DNA of 64,000 nucleotides. Origin: Lachnospiraceae bacterium (lineage in GTDB: Bacteria > Bacillota > Clostridia > Lachnospirales > Lachnospiraceae). A program made the position numbers and the translations under genes. Below the pieces are notes generated by a model that had not been told where the DNA came from, did not search any database, and worked only from the letters and a program-made list of their open reading frames with translations. This document shows positions 39,538 to 49,593 of this stretch, in pieces. The stretch is from NCBI GenBank assembly GCA_018384375.1, contig JAHAYJ010000032.1, forward strand, positions 115,603 to 179,602, given 5' to 3'. Positions within the stretch are counted from its first letter, which is position 1, and each line of letters starts with the position of its first letter.

Positions 39538-42057
39538 ATGAAAACACATAAGAGATTTTTACTACTGTTATTGTGTGCAATTTTGGTTTTTCAGCCATGC
39601 TTTGCGGTGTTTGCAACCGAGAGCGGGGATGTGGGAAAAGCCGGGCAGCAGGCAGAGGAAGAACAGATAGAAACAGAGGAAGCAGAAGACGAGACTGAGG
39701 ACGAAGATGCGGAACTGAAGGCGTATATCAGGGAAGCACAGGAGGAACTTCAGGAGATTACGGATCAGAATATCATTATGGCACTGGTCTATCTCTGTGA
39801 CACGTATAAAGTGAGGGAGACACCCAGTGATGACAGTGGAGTCAGTGTGAGCGTCCCTTCCGGAACCACTGTTCAGATTATCGGGATGGATGTGGATGAG
39901 GAGTGGAATGTATGGTATCAGGTTTCTCTCGGACAGAACGATCAGGTTTACTGTGGATACATTGAAAGAAGTTATCTTGCTTATTCCGATGAGTTGTTTT
40001 TGGATTGGGAGGAGAATTATTTTCCCAAGATAACACTGTTTTCGACACGTAGCAGCAGTTATCCGGATGTGGAACAGTTCCCGGAATCTTACCAGGTAAG
40101 CCTGATGAAACTGAAGCAGACACATCCAAACTGGTTTTTTGTAAGGCAGGACACCGGACTGAACTGGCAGACTGTTGTGGATAATGAGAACTATAAGGAT
40201 AGAAATCTGATCAGCAGTACCATGGGTGATGCATACAAAAACGGAGTGTATGGCTCCGGCTGGTGCTACGCATCCGAGGCAGCTGTGGAGTATTATCTGG
40301 ATCCCAGAAACTTTTTGGATGAATCCCGTGTTTTTCAGTTTGAACAGTTGACCTATAATTCCTCTTATCATACCAAGTCGGCAGTTGACAATATTTTGGC
40401 AACTACCTTTATGAAGGGGGAAATACCTCAGGAAGGAATGACTTATTCTTCGGCATTTTATGAAATTGGTGTTTCCCTGAGAGTAAGCCCGTTTCATCTG
40501 GCATGTCGTGTGTATCAGGAACAGGGCAAGGGAACCTCTGACTTGATTTCCGGTACATATAGCGGATATGAGGGATATTATAATTATTATAATATTGGAG
40601 CTACAGGAAAGACAACTGCGGCGATTGTGGAGAGCGGTCTGAAAAAAGCGGTAGAGAAGGGCTGGAACAGTCGCTACGCATCGCTGAAGGGTGGCGCTGC
40701 ATTAGTATCGCAGGACTACATATTAAAGGGACAGGATACACTGTATCTTCAAAAATTTGATGTGGATGGCAGCTACAGTGGATTGTACTGGCATCAATAT
40801 ATGCAAAATATTATGGCGCCATATACGGAGTCGGTTATGGTAAAAAAAGCGTATACGGAAACCGGTGCACTTGACAATCCGTTTGTGTTCAAAATACCGG
40901 TGTATAATAATATGCCGCAAACGGCATGCCCAAAGCCGGGAACAACCGCAACGCCAACAGCAACCCCAACTGCGACGCCTACCGCAACGCCAACAGCAAC
41001 TCCCAGTGCGACACCAACTGCGAAGCCGACGGCAAGCCCCAGTGCAACACCAACAGCGAAGCCGACAGCAAGTCCCAGCGCGAAGCCGACAGCAAGTCCC
41101 AGCGCGAAGCCAACAGAGGCGCCTACTGCGAAACCAACAGAAAAGCCGGTACAGACGGCATCAAATACAGATTCTACCTATGCATCAAATGATCAGGTTT
41201 CAGAGAATGTCGATGCGCAGGAGAATACAAGTACTAAAGAGAATGTGAATGTACAGTCAAATAATACTGATATGTCTGAAAATAAAAATGTACAGACTGA
41301 TGATGGACAGGCACAGAATAGTATACAGGAAAATAGATCTGTCAATGAAGTAGTGGTGGCAGCAATGACACCGAAGCCGCAAACAGAACCGGAAGATAAA
41401 TCTGTTCTCACTATGGATATGAGCAGTACCGGCAAGATTTTTGCTCAGACCTTGGAACAGATCAGACAACAAGGGCGAAAGGTTGTTCTTGAAATGAGTG
41501 ATGCGGTGACATGGACAATTGATGGAAGCCAGATGGGAGAGGAGCCGCTTCAGGATATTGATTTTGAGGTTACAATGGGAGATAGTAGGATACCGAAGGA
41601 ACGACTGAAGGTATTGACAGAGGATGAAAAGTATGTAGAACTGTCTCTCAAGCATGACGGAGCCTTTGGTTTTACAGCAATCCTTTCTGTGGAGCTTGCT
41701 GATGCACAGCCCGGACAGTATGCAAATCTGTTCTACTATAACGAGGCTGCTGATGAATTTGAATTTATGTGTGCGTCACTGATCAGCAGTACCGGGAAGG
41801 CGGAATTTGAGTTCCGACATGCATCAGATTATGTGATCATTATCAGTGATGAGAGTAAGGAAAATCTGTTGCTCGAAAAGACAGATGAAATGCAGGCGAT
41901 GAAGGAACAGGAAGCAGAGAAAATTGCGCAGGCCAAGACAGAACTGCCGGCAGAAGAACCGAAGAAGGCAGCAGGTTTCCTTATCTTAATCCTACTTGCC
42001 AGTGTGGCGATCGGAATCGGTGCTTATCTGATTTTTAAGAGAAACGATGATGAATAA
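39538..42057 (+). CDS. Secreted/anchored N-acetylglucosaminidase-type protein (SH3-like, glucosaminidase, Pro/Thr/Ala stalk, C-terminal TM)
   Basis: Signal peptide; SH3-like YKVRETPSDDSGVSVSVPSGTTVQIIG; glucosaminidase-like NNE..YNIGATGKT region; TPTATP stalk; TM FLILILLASVAIGIGAYLIFKRNDDE. Confidence 0.8.
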   Translation: MKTHKRFLLLLLCAILVFQPCFAVFATESGDVGKAGQQAEEEQIETEEAEDETEDEDAELKAYIREAQEELQEITDQNIIMALVYLCDTYKVRETPSDDSGVSVSVPSGTTVQIIGMDVDEEWNVWYQVSLGQNDQVYCGYIERSYLAYSDELFLDWEENYFPKITLFSTRSSSYPDVEQFPESYQVSLMKLKQTHPNWFFVRQDTGLNWQTVVDNENYKDRNLISSTMGDAYKNGVYGSGWCYASEAAVEYYLDPRNFLDESRVFQFEQLTYNSSYHTKSAVDNILATTFMKGEIPQEGMTYSSAFYEIGVSLRVSPFHLACRVYQEQGKGTSDLISGTYSGYEGYYNYYNIGATGKTTAAIVESGLKKAVEKGWNSRYASLKGGAALVSQDYILKGQDTLYLQKFDVDGSYSGLYWHQYMQNIMAPYTESVMVKKAYTETGALDNPFVFKIPVYNNMPQTACPKPGTTATPTATPTATPTATPTATPSATPTAKPTASPSATPTAKPTASPSAKPTASPSAKPTEAPTAKPTEKPVQTASNTDSTYASNDQVSENVDAQENTSTKENVNVQSNNTDMSENKNVQTDDGQAQNSIQENRSVNEVVVAAMTPKPQTEPEDKSVLTMDMSSTGKIFAQTLEQIRQQGRKVVLEMSDAVTWTIDGSQMGEEPLQDIDFEVTMGDSRIPKERLKVLTEDEKYVELSLKHDGAFGFTAILSVELADAQPGQYANLFYYNEAADEFEFMCASLISSTGKAEFEFRHASDYVIIISDESKENLLLEKTDEMQAMKEQEAEKIAQAKTELPAEEPKKAAGFLILILLASVAIGIGAYLIFKRNDDE
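40942..41152 (+). repeat. In-frame TPTATP/TASPSAKP low-complexity stalk repeat
   Basis: Tandem 12-nt-like units (ccaacagcaacc.. / gcgaagccgacagcaagtcccagc..) encoding (TPTA)n(KPTASPSA)n. Confidence 0.9.
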
Positions 42058-42063
42058 TATAAA

Positions 42064-42102
42064 ATCCCGAAAACGAAATAATTATCGTTTTCGGGATTTT
42101 GT
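42064..42102 (+). terminator. Terminator
   Basis: AATCCCGAAAACGA-aataatta-TCGTTTTCGGGATTTT. Confidence 0.9.
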
Positions 42103-42323
42103 GTAAGTGAGGGTATTGGGGAAGGTAGTACTTGTGGTATACCCCACAATGAAGAGAGGTCGGGGCGCAGGCGCAAAGGACAAGGCTTGGAAGCGGCAAT
42201 CCCTCCGATTTTATACAGGTCCCCAATCTCTATCCCGGAATATATTCTGGGAAAAGAGGTTTGTTTTGCTTGTAGATTATAGTATAATAACACCGTAAAT
42301 TTATTTGAGAAGCAGGCGAGAAA

Positions 42324-43073
42324 ATGACACTGAGAAAGGATTTCCCTTATTTATATGAAACTCATATGCACACCTGTGAGGCGAGCAAATGCGCACGTTC
42401 TACCGGTGCCCAGATGGCACAGGCGGCAAAGGAAGCCGGATACACAGGTGTGATCATCACGGATCATAACTGGCATGGTAACAATTGTATTGATTCCGGT
42501 CTTGCCTGGGACAAGTGGGTGACGGCATTCTGCAAGGGATTTGAAAATGCAAAGGCCCGGGGCGATGAGATCGGGCTGGATGTATTTTTCGGCTATGAGG
42601 CAAACTATCGGGGAACGGAATTTTTGATTTACGGAGTAGATAAAGAATGGCTGATATCACATCCGGAAATGAAGGATGTATCCATACCGGAACAATACCG
42701 TCTGATTCATGAAGCGGGCGGTATGGTCATTCAGGCTCACCCCTATCGGGAGGAGGCTTATATCCCGGAAATCAGATTGTTTCCGGAGGATGTGGATGGA
42801 GTGGAGGGGATCAATGCTACCCATTCCTGCCATTTGAGCAAAAGCCACAATAACCCAGAGTTTGATACCAAGGCAATTGCCTATGCCAGAGAGCATCAGC
42901 TGCCTATGACGGCAGGATCGGATGTCCACAATACGATTTTATTCGGAGGGGGAGTTGCTTTTAAAAGGAAACTTACCTCGATCCAGGATTACTGTCATGC
43001 AATTCTCTCCGGAGAGGATTATCTTCTCACAAATGGAGATGCTTGGTTTTTGAAAACAGGAGAACCGATATGA
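42324..43073 (+). CDS. PHP-domain phosphoesterase-like protein
   Basis: ETHMHTCEAS, ITDHNWHG, QAHPYREEAY, GSDVH. Confidence 0.9.
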   Translation: MTLRKDFPYLYETHMHTCEASKCARSTGAQMAQAAKEAGYTGVIITDHNWHGNNCIDSGLAWDKWVTAFCKGFENAKARGDEIGLDVFFGYEANYRGTEFLIYGVDKEWLISHPEMKDVSIPEQYRLIHEAGGMVIQAHPYREEAYIPEIRLFPEDVDGVEGINATHSCHLSKSHNNPEFDTKAIAYAREHQLPMTAGSDVHNTILFGGGVAFKRKLTSIQDYCHAILSGEDYLLTNGDAWFLKTGEPI

Positions 43074-44230
43074 AATTTTTACATATTTCAGACCTGCACA
43101 TCGGAAAGATTGTGAATGATTTTTCTATGCTGGAGGATCAGCGCTTTTTACTTGATCAGATCAGTGGTATGGCTGCTTCAAATGAAGTGGATGCAGTGGT
43201 CATAGCAGGAGATATCTATGACCGGGCAATTCCGCCCGGCGAAGCGGTCACGCTCTTTGATGCTTTTCTGACAGAGCTTGTCAGACAGAAAATCCAGGTT
43301 ATCCTGATCAGCGGAAATCATGATTCACCGGAGCGGATCAGCTTTGGAGAGAGTCTTTTAGGGGCACAGGGGGTGCACATTGCAGGTGTGCGGAAGGACT
43401 CACTGACCAGAGTGAAGCTTGAGGAGAGGTCAAGTATCACGGAGTTCGTTCTTCTCCCGTTTATCAAATCCGCACAGGCGGGTGCTGCAAACAGCGCTGA
43501 AGCAGTAGAAAAGCTTCTTGCAGGATATTGGGAGGAAGAAGAGGAGGCGGCAGCAAAAGGACAGCCACGTAAAAACAGAGTTCTGGTAACGCATTTTTTT
43601 GTGACGGATGCAGGAAGAGAGCCGGAGCTTTCCGACAGTGAGACTACAATTCATGTAGGAGGCCTTGATAATGTGGATGCCTCTCTTTTTACCGGCTTTG
43701 ATTATGTAGCGCTTGGGCACATTCATAAACCGCAGCAGATCGGGAATCATCCTGTGTGGTATGCAGGCTCTCCGCTGAAATATTCCTTCGGTGAGGCCAC
43801 TCAGGTAAAGGGTGCTTTGCTTGTCACTATGGGAGAAAAAGGACTTGAGAGTGTGCAGAACCTGTCTTTAAATCCATTGCATGATTTCAGAAAGATCAAA
43901 GGCTCCTTAAAGGAACTGCTTGAGCAGGGACAGCGTGCAGGGGAGGAACGATTCGATTATCTGCAGGCAATTTTGACGGACACGGGAGAACTGATCGATC
44001 CCATAGGAACCCTTCGGAGTGTATATCCCAATATTATGCAGATTATCAGAGAGGAAAGGGAATTTGCTGTAAATAGCGACAATCTGCCAGATGCAGATGC
44101 AAGGAATCTCTCAGAACGGAAGGATGCCCTTACCCTGTTTGAGGATTTTTACAGACAGGTCCGGGGGCAGGAGCTTTGCGATGAAGGAAGAAAAATTGTT
44201 GCAGAACTAGTGAAGGAACTGGAAGGATAG
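43070..44230 (+). CDS. sbcD: Exonuclease SbcCD subunit D
   Basis: MKFLHISDLHIGK, AGDIYDRAIPP, SGNHDSPERI. Confidence 0.95.
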   Translation: MKFLHISDLHIGKIVNDFSMLEDQRFLLDQISGMAASNEVDAVVIAGDIYDRAIPPGEAVTLFDAFLTELVRQKIQVILISGNHDSPERISFGESLLGAQGVHIAGVRKDSLTRVKLEERSSITEFVLLPFIKSAQAGAANSAEAVEKLLAGYWEEEEEAAAKGQPRKNRVLVTHFFVTDAGREPELSDSETTIHVGGLDNVDASLFTGFDYVALGHIHKPQQIGNHPVWYAGSPLKYSFGEATQVKGALLVTMGEKGLESVQNLSLNPLHDFRKIKGSLKELLEQGQRAGEERFDYLQAILTDTGELIDPIGTLRSVYPNIMQIIREEREFAVNSDNLPDADARNLSERKDALTLFEDFYRQVRGQELCDEGRKIVAELVKELEG

Positions 44231-44241
44231 AAAATAAGAGT

Positions 44242-46866
44242 ATGAAACCAATCCGTTTAATTATCTGTGGCTGGGGACCCTATCGGGGAAAACAGGAAAT
44301 TGATTTTACCGCACTTAACAGGCGGGGGCTGTTCCTGATTGCGGGACCGACCGGCGCCGGTAAAACTACAATTTTTGATGCACTTACCTATGCGCTTTAT
44401 GGGAATATGAGTGGCGAAATGCGTGAAAAAAACAGTGTCCGCAGTGACTTTGCAGACGTGGATACTCCTACCTATGTTGAACTTGTCATGACCCATGGCG
44501 GCGGAGAATACAAAATATACAGGAACCCGGAATATCTTCGCCCCAGAAAGAGAGCGGAGGGCTTTACCAAGGAAAAGGAGAAGGCAGTTCTGACGGAGCC
44601 GGACGGAACGATTCTTCAGGGTAGCAGTGAAGTGACAAGGCGTATCCAGGAGCTTTTGCGCCTGGATTACCGTCAGTTTAAACAGTTATCCATGATCGCA
44701 CAGGGAGAATTTGCGCGTCTCCTCTCTGCACCTCCGACAGAGAAAACGCGCATTTTCAGAGAAATTTTTGGAACCGATCTGTATGAAAAAATGGCAGTAA
44801 CACTAAAAGGAAAAGCTTCCGCTGCGTACAGGCAGGTTATGGAATGCCGCCATAAAATGGATGAGGATATCGATCTGATCACCCGGGACTGCGCTTTTGA
44901 TGAGGAACAGGACCGGAAGTGGCAGGAACTGACTTCCACGGGAAGCTATTATTATGAGGGGATCATTGATTTTCTGAAAGCGGAGGCGGCGGACAGCCGG
45001 AAAAGCTGGGAAAGCAGCCTGAAGGCTCATGCCAAGAAGGAGGAGGAGGTGCAGCTTTGCGCGGGAAGACTGGCTAAAGCGCAGCGTGTACAGAGCCTGT
45101 TTGAAAAGCTGGAAAAGGAAACGGAGAAAAGAAGCCGCTTGAAGGAACAAGAGGGAGAAATGGAAGAGGCGGAAAGGAAACTCCGTGTGCAGGAGGCTGC
45201 AGCAGGCCTTCAGGCCGATGAACAGCGAGTGAAGACTGCGGAGGAATATACTGATCGTCTGGAGAAGCTGATTGCGGAAGCCAAAAAGGAGATTGCGGAA
45301 CTGAGCGGGCAAAAGAGCCGGGAAGAGAGCTTCTATCAGAAGAGAGATGAAATCAAGGCGGCTTATGAGATTGAAAACAACAGGAGAAATGTAATCGGAC
45401 AACTGAGGAAGCTGCAAGCTGCCTGCACCGATACGGAAGAAGAGTTATGTAAACTACAAGAGGCTTATCTTTCTGCAGAGCAGGAGGAGGAAAAGAAAAA
45501 AGTTGTTTTTGAGCAGGCACAGAAAACCTATCGCCATTGTATTGCCGGAATTCTTGGCGAGGAGCTTTCGGAGGGAATACCCTGTCCGGTATGCGGTTCC
45601 GTTCATCACCCAAATCCTGCCGTAAGAGATCAGGCAGTACCGGATGAAAAACAGGTCAGAAATTTGAAAAGCATCTATGAGGAAAAGCAGAAAATCAGAA
45701 TCGAGCTTCATGGGAAGACGGCAGCCTGCGCGGCAAAGCGTGAGGAGATCAGGAAACAGATAGAGGAGCTTGCATATGAAACAGACCGTCTTGACAATAT
45801 ACAGAGCAAAATTACCGCTTCAGCCAGAAGCTATGCTGCAGAGAATCCCGAAGAGCAGTTTTCGGAGCAGCTTGCCGGTTATGAGAAACGCCTGGCGGTT
45901 CTGTCAGAAAAAGAAAAGAAATTGAAGGAACAGGAAGAGGAGCTTGCCGGGAAAAGAGAAAGCTGTCAGGAACTGCTAAAGGCTTTTACGGATCAAAGAA
46001 GAAAAGCAGGATTTAAACGGGAAGAGGACTATAAAAAGGCGCTTGTGAGTGAGCAGGAGAGGAGAATGCTGCGGGAAAGAATTCAGGAATACCGGCAGAA
46101 TTGCCGGGCCAATGAAGAACTGGTGCGCCATCTGGAGGAAGAAACAGCAAATACACAAAGAGAAGATGGTTCTATGCTGGAGGGATTGCTGAAGGAGCTG
46201 AATGAGCAGAAGGGCCGGTTGTTTGAGGAACAGATGAAACTCGGCAACCGCGTGAGAAGCGTTGAGATGGGCCTGCAATCCCTAAAGGAAAAGAGGGAGC
46301 TTCTGGTACAATGGATGGCAGATTACAGTCTTTTGAAGGATTTGGATGATGCCGCAAACGGAAATAATAAGAAAAGGTTGGTTTTTGAGCAGTATGTGCT
46401 TGCCTCCTATTTTGAGCATATTTTGAGTGCGGCAAATATAAGACTCCGGATGATGAGCGGCGGCAGATATGAGCTGCGACGGGTCAGCCAGGTCAGCGAC
46501 GGAAGAAGCAAGGATAACCTGGAAATCGAGGTGCTGGATTACTACACGGGAAAATATCGTTCTGTCAAAACTCTTTCGGGAGGAGAAAGCTTTAAGGCAT
46601 CCCTGGCACTAGCCCTGGGAATGAGTGATGTGGTTCAGGCAACCAGTGGCGGGATCCGGGTGGAGGCACTCTTTATCGATGAGGGTTTTGGAAGCCTTGA
46701 TGGCGAATCGGTGGAGCAGGCATGCCTTACGCTGCAAAGCCTGGTGGAGAAGGACAGACTTATCGGTATTATTTCCCATGTACCTGAGCTTGCGGAAAAA
46801 ATTGAGAGTCAGGTCCTGATTCATAAAACAAGTACTGGAAGCAGCATTGAAGTTATGGTATCCTAA
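44242..46866 (+). CDS. sbcC: Exonuclease SbcCD subunit C
   Basis: GPTGAGKTTIFDALTYALYG, coiled coil with zinc hook CPVCGSVHHP, LSGGESFKASLALALGMSD. Confidence 0.96.
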   Translation: MKPIRLIICGWGPYRGKQEIDFTALNRRGLFLIAGPTGAGKTTIFDALTYALYGNMSGEMREKNSVRSDFADVDTPTYVELVMTHGGGEYKIYRNPEYLRPRKRAEGFTKEKEKAVLTEPDGTILQGSSEVTRRIQELLRLDYRQFKQLSMIAQGEFARLLSAPPTEKTRIFREIFGTDLYEKMAVTLKGKASAAYRQVMECRHKMDEDIDLITRDCAFDEEQDRKWQELTSTGSYYYEGIIDFLKAEAADSRKSWESSLKAHAKKEEEVQLCAGRLAKAQRVQSLFEKLEKETEKRSRLKEQEGEMEEAERKLRVQEAAAGLQADEQRVKTAEEYTDRLEKLIAEAKKEIAELSGQKSREESFYQKRDEIKAAYEIENNRRNVIGQLRKLQAACTDTEEELCKLQEAYLSAEQEEEKKKVVFEQAQKTYRHCIAGILGEELSEGIPCPVCGSVHHPNPAVRDQAVPDEKQVRNLKSIYEEKQKIRIELHGKTAACAAKREEIRKQIEELAYETDRLDNIQSKITASARSYAAENPEEQFSEQLAGYEKRLAVLSEKEKKLKEQEEELAGKRESCQELLKAFTDQRRKAGFKREEDYKKALVSEQERRMLRERIQEYRQNCRANEELVRHLEEETANTQREDGSMLEGLLKELNEQKGRLFEEQMKLGNRVRSVEMGLQSLKEKRELLVQWMADYSLLKDLDDAANGNNKKRLVFEQYVLASYFEHILSAANIRLRMMSGGRYELRRVSQVSDGRSKDNLEIEVLDYYTGKYRSVKTLSGGESFKASLALALGMSDVVQATSGGIRVEALFIDEGFGSLDGESVEQACLTLQSLVEKDRLIGIISHVPELAEKIESQVLIHKTSTGSSIEVMVS

Positions 46867-46919
46867 TAAATAGCGGACGTAATAAGAAATTATAACCAGA
46901 TAAAATATTGCAGTAGCAA

Positions 46920-48329
46920 ATGGAGGAAGTTATGCAGAATCAATTTGATGTGATCATTATAGGTGCAGGACCGGGTGGTATTTTTTGCGCTTATGAGCTG
47001 ATGGATAAAAAGAAGGATTTGCGGGTATTAATGATAGAAAAGGGGCGTTCCATTGAGAAGAGACAGTGCCCGAAAAGAACGACCAAGCAGTGCGTGGGCT
47101 GTAAGCCCTGCTCTATTACAACAGGCTTTGCAGGTGCAGGTGCCTTTTCTGACGGGAAGCTTTCTCTTTCACCGGATGTAGGAGGAAATCTGCCTTCTAT
47201 CCTTGGTTATGATGAAACCAAAAAGCTGATCAAGGAATCCGACGATATCTATTTGAAATTTGGTGCGGATACCAGTGTATACGGAATCGACAAGCAGGCA
47301 GAGATCAGGGAAATCAGAAGAAAGGCGATCAATGCAAACTTAAAGCTTGTTGAGTGTCCCATCCGCCATCTCGGAACGGAGGAAGGGTATAAGATCTATG
47401 AAAAGCTGCAGCATCATCTGGAAGAACAGGGAGTTACCCTGCTGTTTAATACCATGGTGGAGGAGATCCTTGTAGAGAACGGAACTGCGAAGGGAGTCAG
47501 GACAGACAAGGGAGAAATGTTCTATGCAGGAGAAATTGTCAGTGCCGTGGGAAGAGAGGGTGCTGATTGGTTTAAGGATAAGTGTGGGGAAATCGGAATT
47601 GAAACCACACCCGGCACGGTAGATATCGGTGTCCGTGTGGAGGTCCGCGATGAAGTCATGCAGTTTTTAAATGAGAATCTGTACGAGGCAAAGCTGATTT
47701 ATCATACCCCTACCTTTGATGATAAGGTAAGGACCTTCTGTACCAATCCTTCCGGAGAGGTGGCAACGGAATATTATGAGGGTGGCCTTGCGGTGGTGAA
47801 CGGGCACGCATATAAGTCCAAGGACTTTAAAACAGACAATACCAATTTTGCGATTCTCGTCAGCAAGAATTTTACCAAACCCTTTAAGACTCCCATTGAA
47901 TATGGGAAGCATATTGCGCAGCTTTCCAATATGCTTTGCGGAGGGAAAATTCTGGTACAGACCTTTGGCGATTTCAGGAGAGGCAGAAGAACAACGGAGG
48001 AGAGACTTTGCCGGAACAATCTGCTCCCGACCTTAAAGGATGCTGTCCCGGGTGATCTTTCCCTGGTATTTCCGCACAGGATTATGGTTGATATTGAGGA
48101 GATGCTGTTTGCACTGGATAAGATTACACCCGGAATTGCGGCAGATGAAACATTGCTCTATGGGGTGGAGGTAAAATTCTATTCCAACAAAGTGATCGTC
48201 AATCAGGAATTTGAGACCAGTATTAAAGGGCTTAGAGCAATCGGGGACGGAGCCGGCGTGACAAGAGGACTTCAGCAGGCATCGGCAAACGGGATCAGTG
48301 TTGCCAGAAGCATCCTGAAGAATCTGTAA
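46920..48329 (+). CDS. FAD-dependent oxidoreductase
   Basis: VIIIGAGPGGIFCAYEL; CKPCSITTGFAGAGAFSDGKLSLSPDVGG; RAIGDGAGVTRGLQQASANG. Confidence 0.9.
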   Translation: MEEVMQNQFDVIIIGAGPGGIFCAYELMDKKKDLRVLMIEKGRSIEKRQCPKRTTKQCVGCKPCSITTGFAGAGAFSDGKLSLSPDVGGNLPSILGYDETKKLIKESDDIYLKFGADTSVYGIDKQAEIREIRRKAINANLKLVECPIRHLGTEEGYKIYEKLQHHLEEQGVTLLFNTMVEEILVENGTAKGVRTDKGEMFYAGEIVSAVGREGADWFKDKCGEIGIETTPGTVDIGVRVEVRDEVMQFLNENLYEAKLIYHTPTFDDKVRTFCTNPSGEVATEYYEGGLAVVNGHAYKSKDFKTDNTNFAILVSKNFTKPFKTPIEYGKHIAQLSNMLCGGKILVQTFGDFRRGRRTTEERLCRNNLLPTLKDAVPGDLSLVFPHRIMVDIEEMLFALDKITPGIAADETLLYGVEVKFYSNKVIVNQEFETSIKGLRAIGDGAGVTRGLQQASANGISVARSILKNL

Positions 48330-48355
48330 AGGGCGGACCGATAAAAGAGGTTAGC

Positions 48356-49411
48356 ATGAAAAGCAGAAAGAGATTGACTACAGCAGTTATAGGCTTCCTA
48401 TTGACAGCCTTGCTATGCGGATGCCAAAGCAGGCTCTCAGACACGAAGCTGGTGCTTTACACGGGATTTAAAGAGAATGAGGTGTTTCGGATTGAAACTA
48501 TTTCATGTATGCTGCCGGAGGTTCTGGTGTATCTTACCAATACACAGAACCAGTATGAAAGCGTATTTGGAGAGGAAATCTGGGATACGGAATTGAATGG
48601 TGTGACTTTTGAGGAGAATGTCAAAGAAACGGTGCTTGCCAATCTGGCACAGATCAAGACGATGAATCTGCTGGCAGGGAAGCACGGTGTGACGCTGGAT
48701 TCAGGAGAGCTTGAAACGGTAGAGGAAGCGGCAGCCGTTTACTATGGGTCTTTGAATGAGGCGGAACGCCAGGCAATGCTGGTGGATCAGGAAACCATTG
48801 AAGGCTTATATGCAGAATTTGCGCTTGCAAATAAGGTATATGAATACATTATTAAGGACATTAATCCTGAGATCAGCGATGATGAGGCGAGGACCATCAC
48901 CGTACAGTATATTCAGCTCAAAACCTATGCAATGGACGGAACCGGCAAAAAAATTGAATATTCTGATATTGCCAGGGAAGATACCTTAGTGACCATGCAG
49001 GAAATATTGGAAATGGCAAGGGAAGAGGGCAGTGATTTTGAAGAACTGGTATTGAATTACAGTGAGGGAGAAAAGGGCAGCTATTCCTTTGGCAAAGGAG
49101 AGGAAGATCCTGTTTTTGAAGAAGCTGCTTTCAATTTGGAGACGGGAGAGATCAGCGATATTGTCGAAACGCAGGAAGGCTACTATATTATCAAATGCAT
49201 CAATACCTTTAACCGTGAGGAGACAGATGCGAATAAGATCAAGATTGTGGAGGAGAGAAGAGAGGAAGTTTTTGGACAGGAGTATGATGCTTTTGTCAAA
49301 TCACTTACAAGAACCCTCAATGATTCCCTTTGGGAGAAAATTACATTTATTGATGATCAGGATGTGAAAACCAGCGATTTTTTTGATGTTTATAATCAAT
49401 ATTTTAGTTAA
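48356..49411 (+). CDS. PpiC/PrsA-type peptidylprolyl isomerase lipoprotein
   Basis: Lipobox LLCGC; rotamase-like EGSDFEELVLNYSEGEKGSYSFGKGEEDPVFEEAAFNLETGEISDIVETQEGYYIIKC. Confidence 0.85.
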   Translation: MKSRKRLTTAVIGFLLTALLCGCQSRLSDTKLVLYTGFKENEVFRIETISCMLPEVLVYLTNTQNQYESVFGEEIWDTELNGVTFEENVKETVLANLAQIKTMNLLAGKHGVTLDSGELETVEEAAAVYYGSLNEAERQAMLVDQETIEGLYAEFALANKVYEYIIKDINPEISDDEARTITVQYIQLKTYAMDGTGKKIEYSDIAREDTLVTMQEILEMAREEGSDFEELVLNYSEGEKGSYSFGKGEEDPVFEEAAFNLETGEISDIVETQEGYYIIKCINTFNREETDANKIKIVEERREEVFGQEYDAFVKSLTRTLNDSLWEKITFIDDQDVKTSDFFDVYNQYFS

Positions 49412-49477
49412 AACAGTCAGTTAATAAAAATTTTAGATTTATAAAATGCCCTATTTTCAGGCGTTTCAAGAGAATTG

Positions 49478-49504
49478 TTAGCACTCATACAAAATGAGTG
49501 CTAA
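49478..49504 (+). promoter_or_regulatory. CIRCE operator (HrcA site) upstream of htpG
   Basis: TTAGCACTC-atacaaaat-GAGTGCTAA, exact CIRCE inverted repeat with 9-nt spacer. Confidence 0.97.
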
Positions 49505-49593
49505 TTTTATCTTGACTTTTACAGAAAAGAGAACTACACTTTATTTTAGTTCATCAAAACACACGAAAAGGATTGAAAAAGGAGTGATTTATC

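Noticed and set aside
40865-41248. Plus-strand ORFs in other frames of the TP-repeat stalk (QRQQQPQLRRLPQRQQQ; NANSNPNCDAYRNANSN)
   Set aside because: Alternative-frame readings of a tandem repeat; the repeat is in frame with the surface protein, and it is not a CRISPR (no unique spacers).
42107-42298. 63-aa ORF MRVLGKVVLVVYPTMKRGRG...
   Set aside because: No RBS or domain, overlaps the terminator region and the promoter region of the next gene.
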